From: Acidobacteriota bacterium
GTDB taxonomy: Bacteria; Acidobacteriota; Terriglobia; 2-12-FULL-54-10
Assembly: GCA_009691245.1 (NCBI GenBank)
Contig: SHUM01000035.1
Location: 1 to 36,054, forward strand
DNA length: 36,054 nt
Direction of reading: 5' to 3'
Shown here: in pieces, positions 15,721 to 24,778 of the stretch
Numbering within the stretch: the first letter of the stretch is position 1
Layout of the letters: each line of letters opens with the position of its first letter
The notes under the pieces: generated by a model
What the model saw: the letters and a program-made list of their open reading frames with translations, nothing else
Database searches by the model: none
What the model was told of the DNA's origin: nothing
Program-made: the position numbers and the translations under genes

Positions 15721-16929
15721 ATGAAAAGCGAATTGAAGATGAATGTACCGAATGGATTTCTGTTTGCCGCCGGCCACGCCGGTTTGCGCAAGCATGGCAC
15801 AGGCCCTGACGTCGCGTTGATGTACTCGACGGTTCCGGCGCAGGCAGCCGCGGTGTTCACCACCAATCGCGTGAAGGCGGCTCCGGTGCTTCTCTCGCAA
15901 GCACGGTTGCAGCGCGGCACTCATTTGGCGCAGGTGATTTTAGTGAATGCCGGCAACGCCAACTGCGCTACCGGCAGTCAGGGCATGAGGACCGCTCGCC
16001 AAACCACTCGTGTCGCGGCGTCGTTGCTAAAGGTGGGGGTCCACTCCACGCTGGTGGCTTCCACGGGAGTGATTGGCGTGCCGCTCGATGCCACAAACAT
16101 TACCGACCAGCTTCCCTCGCTGATTCGCCAGTTGCACCCGGATGGTTATGCGGCGGTGTCGCGGGCCATCATGACCACCGACACCGTGCCCAAGCTCTCC
16201 AGCCGCGCGGTGCGCATCAGCGGACGAACCGTCAATCTGCTGGCCTTCTGCAAAGGCGCAGGGATGATCTATCCGCGCATGGCCACCATGCTGGGCTTCT
16301 TCTTTACAGATGCGCTGGTGGAGCCACGCTTCCTGCAACGCGCCGTGAAGCGTATGGCGGACCTGAGCTTCAATCGCATCTCGGTTGACGGTGACACCTC
16401 CACCAATGACACGGTTTTCCTGCTCGCCAACGGCCTGGCAAAGAATCGCGCTATTCGCGAAGGCGGCCCCGGCGCAAAAGAATTTTTCTCCGCGCTGGTG
16501 GAGCTGGCGCAGGAGCTGGCCATCCGCATGGTACGCGACGGCGAGGGTGCCAGTAAGGTCGCCGAGATTCGCGTGGAGGGTGCGCGCAACGCGAAGCAGG
16601 CAGAGGCCATTGCCCGTGCTATCGCGCTATCGCCGCTGGTGAAGACCGCCTTGGCCGGCGCTGATCCCAACTGGGGACGCATTCTCTCCGCAGCCGGCAA
16701 CGCGGGGGTGGAACTGAATCCCGCAAAGGTGGACATCTACCTGAACCGCATGCGCGTGTGCCGCTCCGGCGGTGCAGCGGACTTCAACGAAGCGGCGGCC
16801 AGCAAATTGTTGCAGGCGAAAGACGTGCTGATCCGCGTCGTCATCGGCACAGGCAAGGCCGCCGCGTGTTTCTGGACCTGCGACTTCACCAACGAGTACA
16901 TCCGCATCAACGCCAGCTACCGGACCTAA
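15721..16929 (+). CDS. argJ: Bifunctional ornithine acetyltransferase/N-acetylglutamate synthase
   Basis: ArgJ recycles the acetyl group from N-acetylornithine to glutamate in the cyclic arginine pathway and can also use acetyl-CoA. The 402-residue precursor self-cleaves before a conserved threonine: KGAGMIYPRMATML is present with the nucleophile at T189. Other family blocks are VFTTNRVKAAPV, NAGNANCATG, DGDTSTNDTV, GADPNWGRIL and the C-terminal FTNEYIRINASYRT. The start at 15721 has no strong ribosome site; Met7 is an alternative. No other arg gene is nearby. Confidence 0.96.
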   Translation: MKSELKMNVPNGFLFAAGHAGLRKHGTGPDVALMYSTVPAQAAAVFTTNRVKAAPVLLSQARLQRGTHLAQVILVNAGNANCATGSQGMRTARQTTRVAASLLKVGVHSTLVASTGVIGVPLDATNITDQLPSLIRQLHPDGYAAVSRAIMTTDTVPKLSSRAVRISGRTVNLLAFCKGAGMIYPRMATMLGFFFTDALVEPRFLQRAVKRMADLSFNRISVDGDTSTNDTVFLLANGLAKNRAIREGGPGAKEFFSALVELAQELAIRMVRDGEGASKVAEIRVEGARNAKQAEAIARAIALSPLVKTALAGADPNWGRILSAAGNAGVELNPAKVDIYLNRMRVCRSGGAADFNEAAASKLLQAKDVLIRVVIGTGKAAACFWTCDFTNEYIRINASYRT

Positions 16930-16944
16930 GGTATGCAGTTATTC

Positions 16945-17042
16945 CCGGATCAGAGCCTCGGCCGCCAGGGAGGGGGTACGCTAGACGATCAGCATTGCCC
17001 GTTGAACGTGCCCCCTCCCTGGCGGTCGGGGCTCTGATCCGG
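16945..17042. repeat. Large palindromic intergenic repeat
   Basis: The left arm 16945-16979 (GGATCAGAGC, then GCCGCCAGGGAGGGGG) and the right arm 17008-17042 are near-perfect reverse complements around a 28-base centre, with about four mismatches. It lies between argJ and the permease gene. The right arm matches bases 12-50 of the window, so this is a family. It ends 22 bases before the permease ATG and could influence its translation. Confidence 0.8.
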
Positions 17043-17064
17043 AAGACAGTACAGACGCTCAAGA

Positions 17065-18486
17065 ATGGTGCCGATGCCCGCTCATACTACTTCCATTGAC
17101 GCACCCTCGACTCGCCGTTCCCTGCCTCGCAGCATTGGATATTTCACCGCCACCAGCGTCGTCATCGCCATTGGTTCGGGCATCTTCACCACCACGGGAT
17201 TTCTAGCCCGCGATCTGGGCAGTCCCTTTGCGATACTAGCCATCTGGCTGGTGGGCGCGTTGCTCGCGTTGGCCGGCGCACTTTGCTACAGCGAGTTGGG
17301 CGCGGCGTATCCGCGCGCGGGCGGCGAGTACGTCTATCTGCGCCAAGCCTATGGGCCGCTCACCGGCTTTCTGTCGGGGTGGGGTAGTTTCGTCGCGGGC
17401 TTCTCCGCGCCCACCGCGGCGGCGTGCATTGGATTCGCCGCATACCTGGCTCACTTCGCTCCGGCGCTGGGGACCGCACACATCGTCGGCGCGATCCCTC
17501 TGGGATATTGGACCCTGCGGATCAACGGAGCACAGATTGTGGGGTTGCTCGCCCTGTGGACGCTGACCTTTTTTCACGCGGCTGGCACGCGCCGTGGCGG
17601 CCAACTGCAAGTGATGCTGACGGTCGTGAAGACGCTGGCCATCGTCTCGCTGATCGCCGCGGGATTACTCTATGGCCACGGCGATTGGACGCACTTGCGA
17701 ACCAGCTCCACGGAACTGATCTCGTCATCCGCTTGGACGAACGCGCCGGTGTCGCTGATCTTCATCCTGTTTTGCTACAGCGGATGGAATGCCGCGGCGT
17801 ACCTCGCCGGTGATGTCCGCGAACCGCATCGCACGATCCCACGGTCATTGCTGTCTGGAACGGCGGTGGTCGCCACACTCTACATGGGCATGAACATTCT
17901 GTTCCTCTACGCGCTTCCCGTGGAGCAGATGATCGGAGTGTTGACCATCGGCGAGAAAGCGTCGCAGGCGCTCTTCGGCGATCTGGGAACCAGTATCGCC
18001 TCGGCCTTCATGGCTGTGTCGATCCTGTCATCCGCCAGCGCCATGACCATGGCGGGTCCGCGGGTCTATTACGCGATGGCCACCGACGGAGTTTTCCCGA
18101 GGAAGCTCGCTGAATTGCGCGCCACACAGGGCAGTCCCGAAGCCGCCCCAGTGGCTGCTATCGTCGCTCAGTCGGCCTGGGCCTCGGTGCTGATGCTGAC
18201 CGGCACCTTCGAGCAGCTCATTGTCTATTCAGGATTTGTGCTGGTGTTCTTTTCGGCGCTGGCGGTGGCAGCGGCGATGGTATTGCGATTTACTCAGCCC
18301 AATATTCCCCGTCCATTTCGCGTGCCACTTTACCCGCTGCCTACTCTGTTGTTCATAGGCTTCTCGGCATGGATACTCATCTTTACGCTCAAGGGACGAC
18401 CGCAGGAGTCGCTCGCCGGCATCGCCATGGTCCTGGCTGGGATACCGCTCTACTGGCGCTGGAACCGAAAGCATCGCGCGAATTAG
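17065..18486 (+). CDS. APC-superfamily amino-acid permease
   Basis: An inner-membrane transporter of 473 residues with about 12 hydrophobic segments. It shows the APC signature in TM1 (VVIAIGSGIFTTTGFLA), the TM2/TM3 block GALCYSELGAAYPRAGGEYVYL, and TM6-type FCYSGWNAAAYLAGDVREP. These point to an amino acid/polyamine/organocation permease working by H+ or Na+ symport, or by exchange. The start is ATG 17065 or 17074; neither has a good ribosome site. It probably imports a neutral amino acid, but specificity cannot be read. Confidence 0.92.
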   Translation: MVPMPAHTTSIDAPSTRRSLPRSIGYFTATSVVIAIGSGIFTTTGFLARDLGSPFAILAIWLVGALLALAGALCYSELGAAYPRAGGEYVYLRQAYGPLTGFLSGWGSFVAGFSAPTAAACIGFAAYLAHFAPALGTAHIVGAIPLGYWTLRINGAQIVGLLALWTLTFFHAAGTRRGGQLQVMLTVVKTLAIVSLIAAGLLYGHGDWTHLRTSSTELISSSAWTNAPVSLIFILFCYSGWNAAAYLAGDVREPHRTIPRSLLSGTAVVATLYMGMNILFLYALPVEQMIGVLTIGEKASQALFGDLGTSIASAFMAVSILSSASAMTMAGPRVYYAMATDGVFPRKLAELRATQGSPEAAPVAAIVAQSAWASVLMLTGTFEQLIVYSGFVLVFFSALAVAAAMVLRFTQPNIPRPFRVPLYPLPTLLFIGFSAWILIFTLKGRPQESLAGIAMVLAGIPLYWRWNRKHRAN

Positions 18487-18707
18487 TCCGTTTTGCGGGG
18501 TGTTGATGAGTAGCGCTCGCGCAGGGCACAACACGGGAAGTGTCATCAAAATTGTGCAGCGGAAAGAATAAGGTGCAGCAGAAAGGTGCAACCCTCGAAG
18601 CCATCGCTGCGTCAATAATAGTGTATGGTTGAATACAGCCACATTGAGGAGAAACAGGCCATTCGTAATTTTCGCAATGCGATAATCCCCAGCAGTCCGA
18701 AGGTCTC

Positions 18708-21512
18708 ATGAACTGCAAAATCGAGTTGCCGCAATCTATAAGATTATCCTCGAAGGTTCTACCCGTTCTCTTATTTTTGTTGTTCTCCCAGGCGATGCTT
18801 TTCGCTAAGTCCATCCCTGTCCGTGGCACTGTTGTCGACGCCACCGGTGGGCCGCTCGAAGCCGCGCAAGTAACGGTCACTTCCGGCGACAAGCAGGCAG
18901 CCGCCACTCTCACCAATCAGCACGGCGAGTTTACGGTGTCTCTCCCATCCGGTGAGTATCGCATCTCCGTCACGACTGCCAATTTTTCCACCTTTGAAGA
19001 GACGGTGATTGTCCGTCGGGGCATGAAGGCGCTTTCTTTCAGCATGAGCCTGGCGCCCTTCCCACAGACCATGGATGTGGAAGATCAGCCCTACGAGATC
19101 GCGCTCGACCCGGATCGCAATCTTTCCGGCCTGACTTTCAGCGACTCCGACATCGAGAATATTCCCGAGGATGAAGATGAGATGGCGCAGTATCTAGCCG
19201 ACCTGGCCGGGCCGGGAGCCAGCGCCGTGGGCGGCGCCGAGACCTTGGTGGACGGCTTCAACGGCGGACGCCTGCCGCCGCGCGATCAGATTCAGGAGAT
19301 TCGCATCAACAACAATCCCTACAGCTCCGAGTTTTCCCGCCCCGGTCACGGTCGCATTGAAATCCGCACGCGCGCCGGCTCCGATGCGCTGCGCGGCAAC
19401 CTCGGCTTCAATCTGCGCGACGACGCGCTGAACGCCCGCAACGCCTTCGCGGACCAGAAGCCTCCCTACCAACGGCGCAACTTGCGCGGCAGCCTGAGCG
19501 GACCGATCATCAAGAACCGCATGTCGTTCTCCGTGAATGGCCGCCGCTCCGACGCGCAGGACAACGACTCGGTGAACGCCTTCACGATAAATGGCGATCC
19601 ACTCAACTACTCGATTACCCGTCCGAACATGAGCCAGGAGTTCGGCGGACGCACGCAGATCAATCTGCCCAGGAATCAATCGCTGAATCTCAATGTGGAG
19701 TATCAATCGGACCGCCGCTCGAACGAGGGCGTGGGCGGCTTCACGCTGCTCGATCGCGCCACGTCGTCCGATTCCCGTGAGATCAGTTTCCGCGCCAGCG
19801 AGACTGCGGCGCTCAGCGAACGCATGGTGAACGAATTTCGCTTTGGTTTTGAGCGGCAGGTTTCCAGCACCACGCCGCTCACCTCTGCCATCGCCATCAA
19901 CGTGCAGGACGCCTTCCAGAGCGGCGGCGCGCCGCGGCTGAACGAAGCAACCGAGCGCAACTTCCAGTTCGCCGATCAGATGAGCTGGTCGCGCGGCAAT
20001 CTCAGCATGAAGGGTGGATTCCAAGGTAATCTACATCAGTTCCACACGCTTTCACGCGATAACTTTCTGGGAACCTACGAGTTCGCCTCGCTCGATTCCT
20101 ATCGCGCCGGCGCTCCGATCACCTTCACCGTCAACTCCGGCAACCCCGCTCTGGATATGAACCAGTTCGAGTCTGGCATGTTCCTGCAAAGCGACTATCG
20201 CGTCGCCCCCACGCTGATGCTCTCCTTCGGCGCGCGCTATGAGGCGCAGAATAATATCTCCGATGCGAACAATGTCGATCCACGTTTTGGTTTTGCTTTT
20301 AGCGTGGGCAAATCCTCTGTGCTGCGCGGCGGAGCGGGTCTGTTTCACCAGCGGCTGAATGCCAATACCGTGCAGTCGGTGCTGCGTCTTGACGGCACTC
20401 GGCAGATACAGACCGTCATTCAGAATCCCGCGTTTCCTAATCCGCTGGCTGGTGGTGGAGTTGCCGAGGTTCGCCTGCCCAGTTCCTTGCGCGAGGCCGA
20501 CGCCGATCTGGCGCTGCCTTACACCATGAACTCGTCCATCTCCTATGAAACACGCCTGCCGCGCGGACTGTTTGTCTCGTTAAACTACGATCACATTCGC
20601 GGCGTGCATCTCTACCGGAACCGTAATCTAAACGCTCCGCTGCCGGGATTTACCACGCGGCCTGATCCCTCGCGCGGCAACATCCTGCTGCTGGAATCAA
20701 CCGCCGCCTCGCGCTACCAGGGAGTAAGCATCAACATCAATCAGCGGCTGGGCCGCCGCAGCGTGAACGGCAACTACACGTACTCGCTGAGCAACAACAA
20801 CTCGGACGGCCCATTCTCATTGCCCGCCAACAACTATGACCTGCGCGGCGAGTGGGGCCGCTCCGCTGACAATCAGCGGCACACCGCCATACTCGGATTC
20901 AATACGCCGCTGCCGCTCGGCATCGAAGGCAACACGCGCATTCGCACCACCTCGTCCCGGCCCTTCAACATCACCACGGGGACGGATGATAATTTCGACA
21001 CCACCACCAACGATCGCCCGGTTGGAGTGGAACGCAATACTGGCATCGGCCCGGCGTTCTTCCAGCTCGATGTTACGCTGCGCAGGAGCTTCAGCTTGCG
21101 CCGCGCGCAACCCGTGCAAGCGGCTCCGCAAGGTGGCCAGGGGGGACGGCAGCGTGGAGGACAAGGTGGAAGACAGGGTGGAGGGCAGGGTGGCCCTCAA
21201 GGTGGCGGGCAGCACGGCGGGCAAGCACCCCCGGTATCCAACTTCGTTTCAAACTTCCAGCGCCCCGGCGGTGGTCCCGGCGGACCTCCGCAAACTGGCA
21301 ATGGTGGCGGACCGGGTGGCGGGGGCGGCGGTCGCGGTGGAAACAATCAGCGTGTCGGGCCGCAACTGGCGCTTACTCTTAATATCACCAACCTCTTTAA
21401 TCACACCAATCCATCCCGCTATAGCGGCGTGCAGACTTCACCCTTCTTCGGACGCGCCAACTCCGCTCGCGCGCCGCGCGAGATTGAAATCGGCGTGCAG
21501 CTCAGCTTCTAG
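18708..21512 (+). CDS. Oar-like TonB-dependent receptor, carboxypeptidase-regulatory N-terminus
   Basis: An outer-membrane receptor of 934 residues. A signal peptide (VLPVLLFLLFSQAMLFA) is followed by a CarboxypepD-regulatory-like domain (about 36-115, VRGTVVDATGGPLEAAQVTV). A divergent plug comes next (about 150-225, including LVDGFNGGRLPP, EIRINNNPYSSEFSRPG and GRIEIRT), then a long beta barrel ending in Phe (EIEIGVQLSF), the usual BAM recognition end. Near the C-terminus (about 803-885) is a low-complexity Gly/Gln/Pro/Arg stretch with repeated GGQGG-type units that interrupts the last strands. Acidobacteria carry many such receptors for glycans and other large substrates. Partners would be a TonB such as the 9686-10681 product. 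Confidence 0.9.
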   Translation: MNCKIELPQSIRLSSKVLPVLLFLLFSQAMLFAKSIPVRGTVVDATGGPLEAAQVTVTSGDKQAAATLTNQHGEFTVSLPSGEYRISVTTANFSTFEETVIVRRGMKALSFSMSLAPFPQTMDVEDQPYEIALDPDRNLSGLTFSDSDIENIPEDEDEMAQYLADLAGPGASAVGGAETLVDGFNGGRLPPRDQIQEIRINNNPYSSEFSRPGHGRIEIRTRAGSDALRGNLGFNLRDDALNARNAFADQKPPYQRRNLRGSLSGPIIKNRMSFSVNGRRSDAQDNDSVNAFTINGDPLNYSITRPNMSQEFGGRTQINLPRNQSLNLNVEYQSDRRSNEGVGGFTLLDRATSSDSREISFRASETAALSERMVNEFRFGFERQVSSTTPLTSAIAINVQDAFQSGGAPRLNEATERNFQFADQMSWSRGNLSMKGGFQGNLHQFHTLSRDNFLGTYEFASLDSYRAGAPITFTVNSGNPALDMNQFESGMFLQSDYRVAPTLMLSFGARYEAQNNISDANNVDPRFGFAFSVGKSSVLRGGAGLFHQRLNANTVQSVLRLDGTRQIQTVIQNPAFPNPLAGGGVAEVRLPSSLREADADLALPYTMNSSISYETRLPRGLFVSLNYDHIRGVHLYRNRNLNAPLPGFTTRPDPSRGNILLLESTAASRYQGVSININQRLGRRSVNGNYTYSLSNNNSDGPFSLPANNYDLRGEWGRSADNQRHTAILGFNTPLPLGIEGNTRIRTTSSRPFNITTGTDDNFDTTTNDRPVGVERNTGIGPAFFQLDVTLRRSFSLRRAQPVQAAPQGGQGGRQRGGQGGRQGGGQGGPQGGGQHGGQAPPVSNFVSNFQRPGGGPGGPPQTGNGGGPGGGGGGRGGNNQRVGPQLALTLNITNLFNHTNPSRYSGVQTSPFFGRANSARAPREIEIGVQLSF
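21112..21350 (+). repeat. Gly/Gln-rich in-frame repeat region inside the receptor gene
   Basis: Imperfect units built on GGTGGACAGGGT-like triplets encode GGQGGRQGG, GGPQGGGQ and GGGPGGPP stretches. The run lies between predicted late barrel strands. It is likely to vary in length among relatives through slippage. Confidence 0.65.
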
Positions 21513-21543
21513 GGCATTTATGGAGATGATGTAGCCGAGTTGA

Positions 21544-21852
21544 TTAGTGTCCGCTGGAGGGGTCTTCCGCGGTGGGCTCCATGCGGATGCGCAGCGACTT
21601 CATGAACTGAGCATCCTGGCTGGTCAGGATCAGTTCACCCGAAGGCCAGTTGGAAATTTCAGCGGGGGTGGCAGCGGCTTCATCGTCGCGGCGGTGAAAG
21701 CCGATGGTAGCTTCCAGAATCATGAACACATCGTACCCGGCCTCGTGAATTTCCTGGATGGCCTGTGCGACCTTCTCCGACTCGCCCACCGATTCGTTTA
21801 TGGCTTGGCCCAGATTCTTGAGCAGTTCTTTCAGACTATCATCCAGTTCCAT
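21544..21852 (-). CDS. Small acidic hypothetical protein
   Basis: A 102-residue soluble protein beginning MELDDSLKELLKNLGQAINESV, with an amphipathic helical N-terminal half (to about residue 50: SEKVAQAIQEIHEAGYDVFMILEA). A second part follows with SGELILTSQDAQFMKSLRI. No signal peptide, TM helix or catalytic motif is visible and I do not recognise the family. It is convergent with the receptor gene (31-base gap) and divergent from rplU. The coherent start and amphipathic helices support a real gene. Confidence 0.6.
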   Translation of the reverse strand: MELDDSLKELLKNLGQAINESVGESEKVAQAIQEIHEAGYDVFMILEATIGFHRRDDEAAATPAEISNWPSGELILTSQDAQFMKSLRIRMEPTAEDPSSGH

Positions 21853-22062
21853 GGTTCGGGCCCTCTACCATCCGCGAGACATCTCCGAAAGGAATGCCGC
21901 GCTCGCCAGCGGCCCCACGCCTACCCTCCATGGCTAATACCATCCCTAAACAATCATACGGAAGAGCCGCAAGAGGTTGTTGCGACAACTGAAACCATTG
22001 TAGTGACAGGACGCGAAGCGTGTCAATTTTACTTCACGCCGGTAAATATTTCTGCATGCTGT

Positions 22063-22091
22063 TTGACGTGCCCCAGCAGGTTGGCTATAAT
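22063..22091 (+). promoter_or_regulatory. Sigma-70-type promoter for rplU-rpmA
   Basis: TTGACG (22063-22068) and TATAAT (22086-22091) are separated by exactly 17 bases, close to the sigma-70 consensus. Transcription should start near 22098, giving a leader of about 85 bases before rplU. Confidence 0.85.
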
Positions 22092-22097
22092 CGTAAG

Positions 22098-22181
22098 GTT
22101 CAGCAGGTAAGTTAGGAATAGACTGGCCGGGGCAAGCGCTTCCGGCCCATCAAGTTAGCTCTGGTTACAGGAGAGTTCAGG
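22098..22181 (+). promoter_or_regulatory. rplU 5' leader with hairpin
   Basis: The leader contains GGCCGG and CCGGCC facing each other across an 11-base loop (about 22125-22147). The ribosome site CAGGAG follows, about ten bases before the rplU ATG. L21 leaders in other phyla carry autoregulatory structures; whether this hairpin is one is inference. The rest of the 21853-22181 gap shows nothing else I can name. Confidence 0.4.
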
Positions 22182-22493
22182 ATGTACGCCATTGTTGAGA
22201 CGGGTGGAAAGCAGTACCGTGTCGCCCCCGGTGATGTAATTCGCGTGGAGACCTTGGAAGGCGAGACAGGCACAACTACCGCCATCGGGCGCGTGCTGGC
22301 AGTCTCCCCCGAGGAAGGCACTATCGTCAGCGGAAAGAAAGTGGAAGGCGCCACTGTCGAGGGCACCATTCTGGGCAATGATCGCGCCAAGAAGATTCTC
22401 GTATTCCACTACAAGAAAAAGAAGCAGTACAAAAAGATGCAAGGGCATCGCCAGAACTATACCGAAGTGCGCGTTGATAAGGTCAACCTGTAA
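22182..22493 (+). CDS. rplU: 50S ribosomal protein bL21
   Basis: Large-subunit protein that binds 23S rRNA. The 103-residue product begins [19 protein letters not shown], the diagnostic bL21 start, and contains [21 protein letters not shown] near the end. It is first in the rplU-rpmA unit behind a strong promoter, 61 bases before rpmA. Confidence 0.99.
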   Translation: MYAIVETGGKQYRVAPGDVIRVETLEGETGTTTAIGRVLAVSPEEGTIVSGKKVEGATVEGTILGNDRAKKILVFHYKKKKQYKKMQGHRQNYTEVRVDKVNL

Positions 22494-22554
22494 CGCCGCA
22501 AAACTTCGCGCAATTGACTTCCAGATATGCCGGTAAGGCACGGAGAGTTTTGTA

Positions 22555-22842
22555 ATGGCACATAAAAAAGGGTTAGGCAGTTCAAGAAACGGGCGGGACT
22601 CCAACGCGCAGCGGCTGGGCGTGAAGCGCTTCGGCGGCCAGTTGGTCTCCGGCGGCTCCATCATCGTCCGCCAGCGCGGCACACCGATCAAGGCCGGCGC
22701 CAATGTCGGGCGCGGCAGCGATGACACGCTGTTCGCCAAGATCACCGGCACGGTGCGCTTCATTGATAAGGGCCGCTCGGGCCGCTTTGTGGCAGTTGAT
22801 CCAGTGGGCGCGGCTTCAGTCGCCGCCACTCCAGCTAATTAG
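22555..22842 (+). CDS. rpmA: 50S ribosomal protein bL27
   Basis: bL27 reaches the peptidyl-transferase centre with its N-terminal tail. The product begins [20 protein letters not shown] and contains [11 protein letters not shown], both family hallmarks, in 95 residues. The N-terminus starts directly at AHKKG, so no Firmicute-type cleavable extension is present. An intrinsic terminator follows eight bases after the stop. Confidence 0.99.
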   Translation: MAHKKGLGSSRNGRDSNAQRLGVKRFGGQLVSGGSIIVRQRGTPIKAGANVGRGSDDTLFAKITGTVRFIDKGRSGRFVAVDPVGAASVAATPAN

Positions 22843-22849
22843 TCAGCAG

Positions 22850-22884
22850 CGGAAGACGGCCGTAGCGCCCTCTTCCGTTTTTTT
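22850..22884 (+). terminator. Intrinsic terminator after rpmA
   Basis: CGGAAGA (22850-22856) pairs with TCTTCCG (22871-22877). An inner GGC/GCC pair extends the stem past one mismatch, and seven T residues follow (22878-22884). It separates ribosomal-protein expression from obgE. Confidence 0.88.
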
Positions 22885-22976
22885 GTATCCGCACGCCGGC
22901 GCCGCCAACGGATTCATTGCAGAGCATTCCTTCGGCGGCAATTGTTTCTTGGCGGTAGGCAGAGCGGACTCCACAC

Positions 22977-24113
22977 GTGTTTGTTGATGAAGCAGTCATT
23001 ACGGTGAAGGCGGGCGACGGCGGCAATGGCTGCCTGGCCTTTCGCCGCGAGAAGTACGTTCCCCGCGGCGGCCCCAGCGGCGGCGACGGTGGACGCGGCG
23101 GCTCCATCATCTTCGAGAGTACTCAGCAGCACAACACACTCATCCACTTCCGCTTCAATCCCGAGCATCGCGCCGAGCGCGGTGAGCACGGCCTGGGCAG
23201 CAATTGCAAGGGCAGCGATGGCAAAGATACCGTCGTGCGCGTGCCCGTGGGCTGCGTGGTTACCGACGCGGAAACTGGCGAACCGGTTTTTGACTTCGAC
23301 CGGCAGGGGCAGCATGTGGTGATCGCGCGCGGCGGGCGCGGCGGACGTGGCAATTCCCGCTTCACCAGCTCCACGCATCAAGCTCCCCGCGAACATGAAG
23401 ACGGCAAGCCCGGCGCGTTCCGCCGATTGCGGCTGGTACTGAAACTGCTGGCCGATGTGGGTCTGGTAGGTTTGCCCAACGCGGGAAAGTCCTCGCTGCT
23501 GGCGCGCATCTCCTCCGCCAAGCCCAAGGTCGCCGACTATCCATTCACCACGCTGGAGCCGGTGCTCGGCATGGTCCGCGTGAACGACGACGAGAGCTTC
23601 GTGGTGGCCGACATCCCCGGTCTCATTGAGGGCGCGCATGAAGGCCACGGCCTCGGCACGCGCTTCCTCCGGCACATTGAGCGCACGCGATTGCTCATTC
23701 ACTTAATCGACGTCAGCGAGCACCTGCCCGCCGATATCGCGCACGACTTTGATGTCATCATGACGGAGTTGGCCAGCTTTGAAGCCACTTTTAATGGCGG
23801 TCTCGATGAGAAGCCGATGATCCTGGCCGCCTCGAAGATTGACCTGGCCGGAGATGGCGAGAAGCTGAAGAAGCTCGAAAAGTTGGCGAAGCGCAAGAAG
23901 ATTCCCTTCCTCAAGTTCTCTTCCGCAACGGGCGAAGGCATCGAAAAGCTGATCTGGACCATGGCCGCGCACCTGCGCGAGATGCGCGCGGCGGATGAAG
24001 TTGCCAGAGTGGCCGAGCTGCTGCCCGGCGTGCCCGTCGCGTCCAGCTTTACAGTGGATCAACTCTCGAACGACAGTTTTAACGACGATGAGGATAACGA
24101 GGATCCCGCGTGA
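22977..24113 (+). CDS. obgE: GTPase ObgE/CgtA
   Basis: Obg is an essential GTPase linked to 50S subunit maturation and stress signalling. The 378-residue product has the glycine-rich OBG fold (residues 1-160, including GDGGRGGS and [11 protein letters not shown]). The G domain follows with P-loop GLPNAGKS at 165-172, switch [14 protein letters not shown] near 212, and a G4 motif reading SKID rather than the usual NKxD. The C-terminus is short and acidic ([10 protein letters not shown]). The start is GTG 22977. The stop overlaps the nadD GTG by four bases. Gene order rplU-rpmA-obgE is widely conserved. Confidence 0.97.
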   Translation: MFVDEAVITVKAGDGGNGCLAFRREKYVPRGGPSGGDGGRGGSIIFESTQQHNTLIHFRFNPEHRAERGEHGLGSNCKGSDGKDTVVRVPVGCVVTDAETGEPVFDFDRQGQHVVIARGGRGGRGNSRFTSSTHQAPREHEDGKPGAFRRLRLVLKLLADVGLVGLPNAGKSSLLARISSAKPKVADYPFTTLEPVLGMVRVNDDESFVVADIPGLIEGAHEGHGLGTRFLRHIERTRLLIHLIDVSEHLPADIAHDFDVIMTELASFEATFNGGLDEKPMILAASKIDLAGDGEKLKKLEKLAKRKKIPFLKFSSATGEGIEKLIWTMAAHLREMRAADEVARVAELLPGVPVASSFTVDQLSNDSFNDDEDNEDPA

Positions 24114-24778
24114 AGATCGCGCTGTTCGGAGGCACCTTCGACCCTATCCACTCCGGCCACCTTTCCGCGGCGATGGCGGCGCAGTCGGCCTTCGCACTGG
24201 ATGAGATTAGCTTCGTGCCCACCGGCGTCCCTCCGCATAAGCGTGCGCGAACGGTTACAGCCTTTGCTGACCGTTACGCGATGGTGGCGCTGGCCTGCAA
24301 TGATGTTCCGCACCTCGCGCCCTCGCGCCTCGAAGACCCGGAGCATCACGGCGGCGAACCGAATTACTCGATCGACACCATCCGCCGTTTCCACCAGCAA
24401 ATGGCCGATGACGATCATCTCTACTTCCTGATCGGTGTCGATGCGTTTCTCGACATCCCCACGTGGCACGACCCGGTGGCCTTGCTCGATTCCTGCGACT
24501 TCATCGTGGTGAGCCGGCCGGGATTCGAAATCGGGAAGATCAATTCCATTCTTCCTGCTGTGCTTCGCAGCGAGCAGCCGTTACAGGAAAATCGCATCGA
24601 CCTGCGCCGCACATCGGTTCATCTGCTGACCACGGTGGAGGCGGACATCTCCTCATCCAACATCCGGCAGCGCTCCGCGCACGGTGAATCGCTGACGGGA
24701 CTGGTGCCGCAACCCGTGGCGGACTATATTAAGAAGCGGAACATCTATGCCCAAGACACCTATGCTGAAAAAAACTAA
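24110..24778 (+). CDS. nadD: Nicotinate-nucleotide adenylyltransferase
   Basis: NadD makes deamido-NAD from nicotinate mononucleotide and ATP. The 222-residue product shows the nucleotidyltransferase start [11 protein letters not shown] (residues 7-17), PTGVPPHKR, the central PNYSIDTIR and the C-terminal [11 protein letters not shown]. The GTG start lies within the obgE stop (GTGA), so translation is coupled. Its own 3' end overlaps rsfS by 32 bases. Confidence 0.96.
   Translation: MKIALFGGTFDPIHSGHLSAAMAAQSAFALDEISFVPTGVPPHKRARTVTAFADRYAMVALACNDVPHLAPSRLEDPEHHGGEPNYSIDTIRRFHQQMADDDHLYFLIGVDAFLDIPTWHDPVALLDSCDFIVVSRPGFEIGKINSILPAVLRSEQPLQENRIDLRRTSVHLLTTVEADISSSNIRQRSAHGESLTGLVPQPVADYIKKRNIYAQDTYAEKN

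Noticed and set aside
20817-21224. Minus-strand frame with Leu/Ser/Thr-rich repeats opposite the receptor gene
   Set aside because: It is the complement of the Gly/Gln-rich repeat and not an independent gene.
22155-22829. Minus-strand frame across rplU and rpmA
   Set aside because: It is antisense to two certain ribosomal-protein genes.
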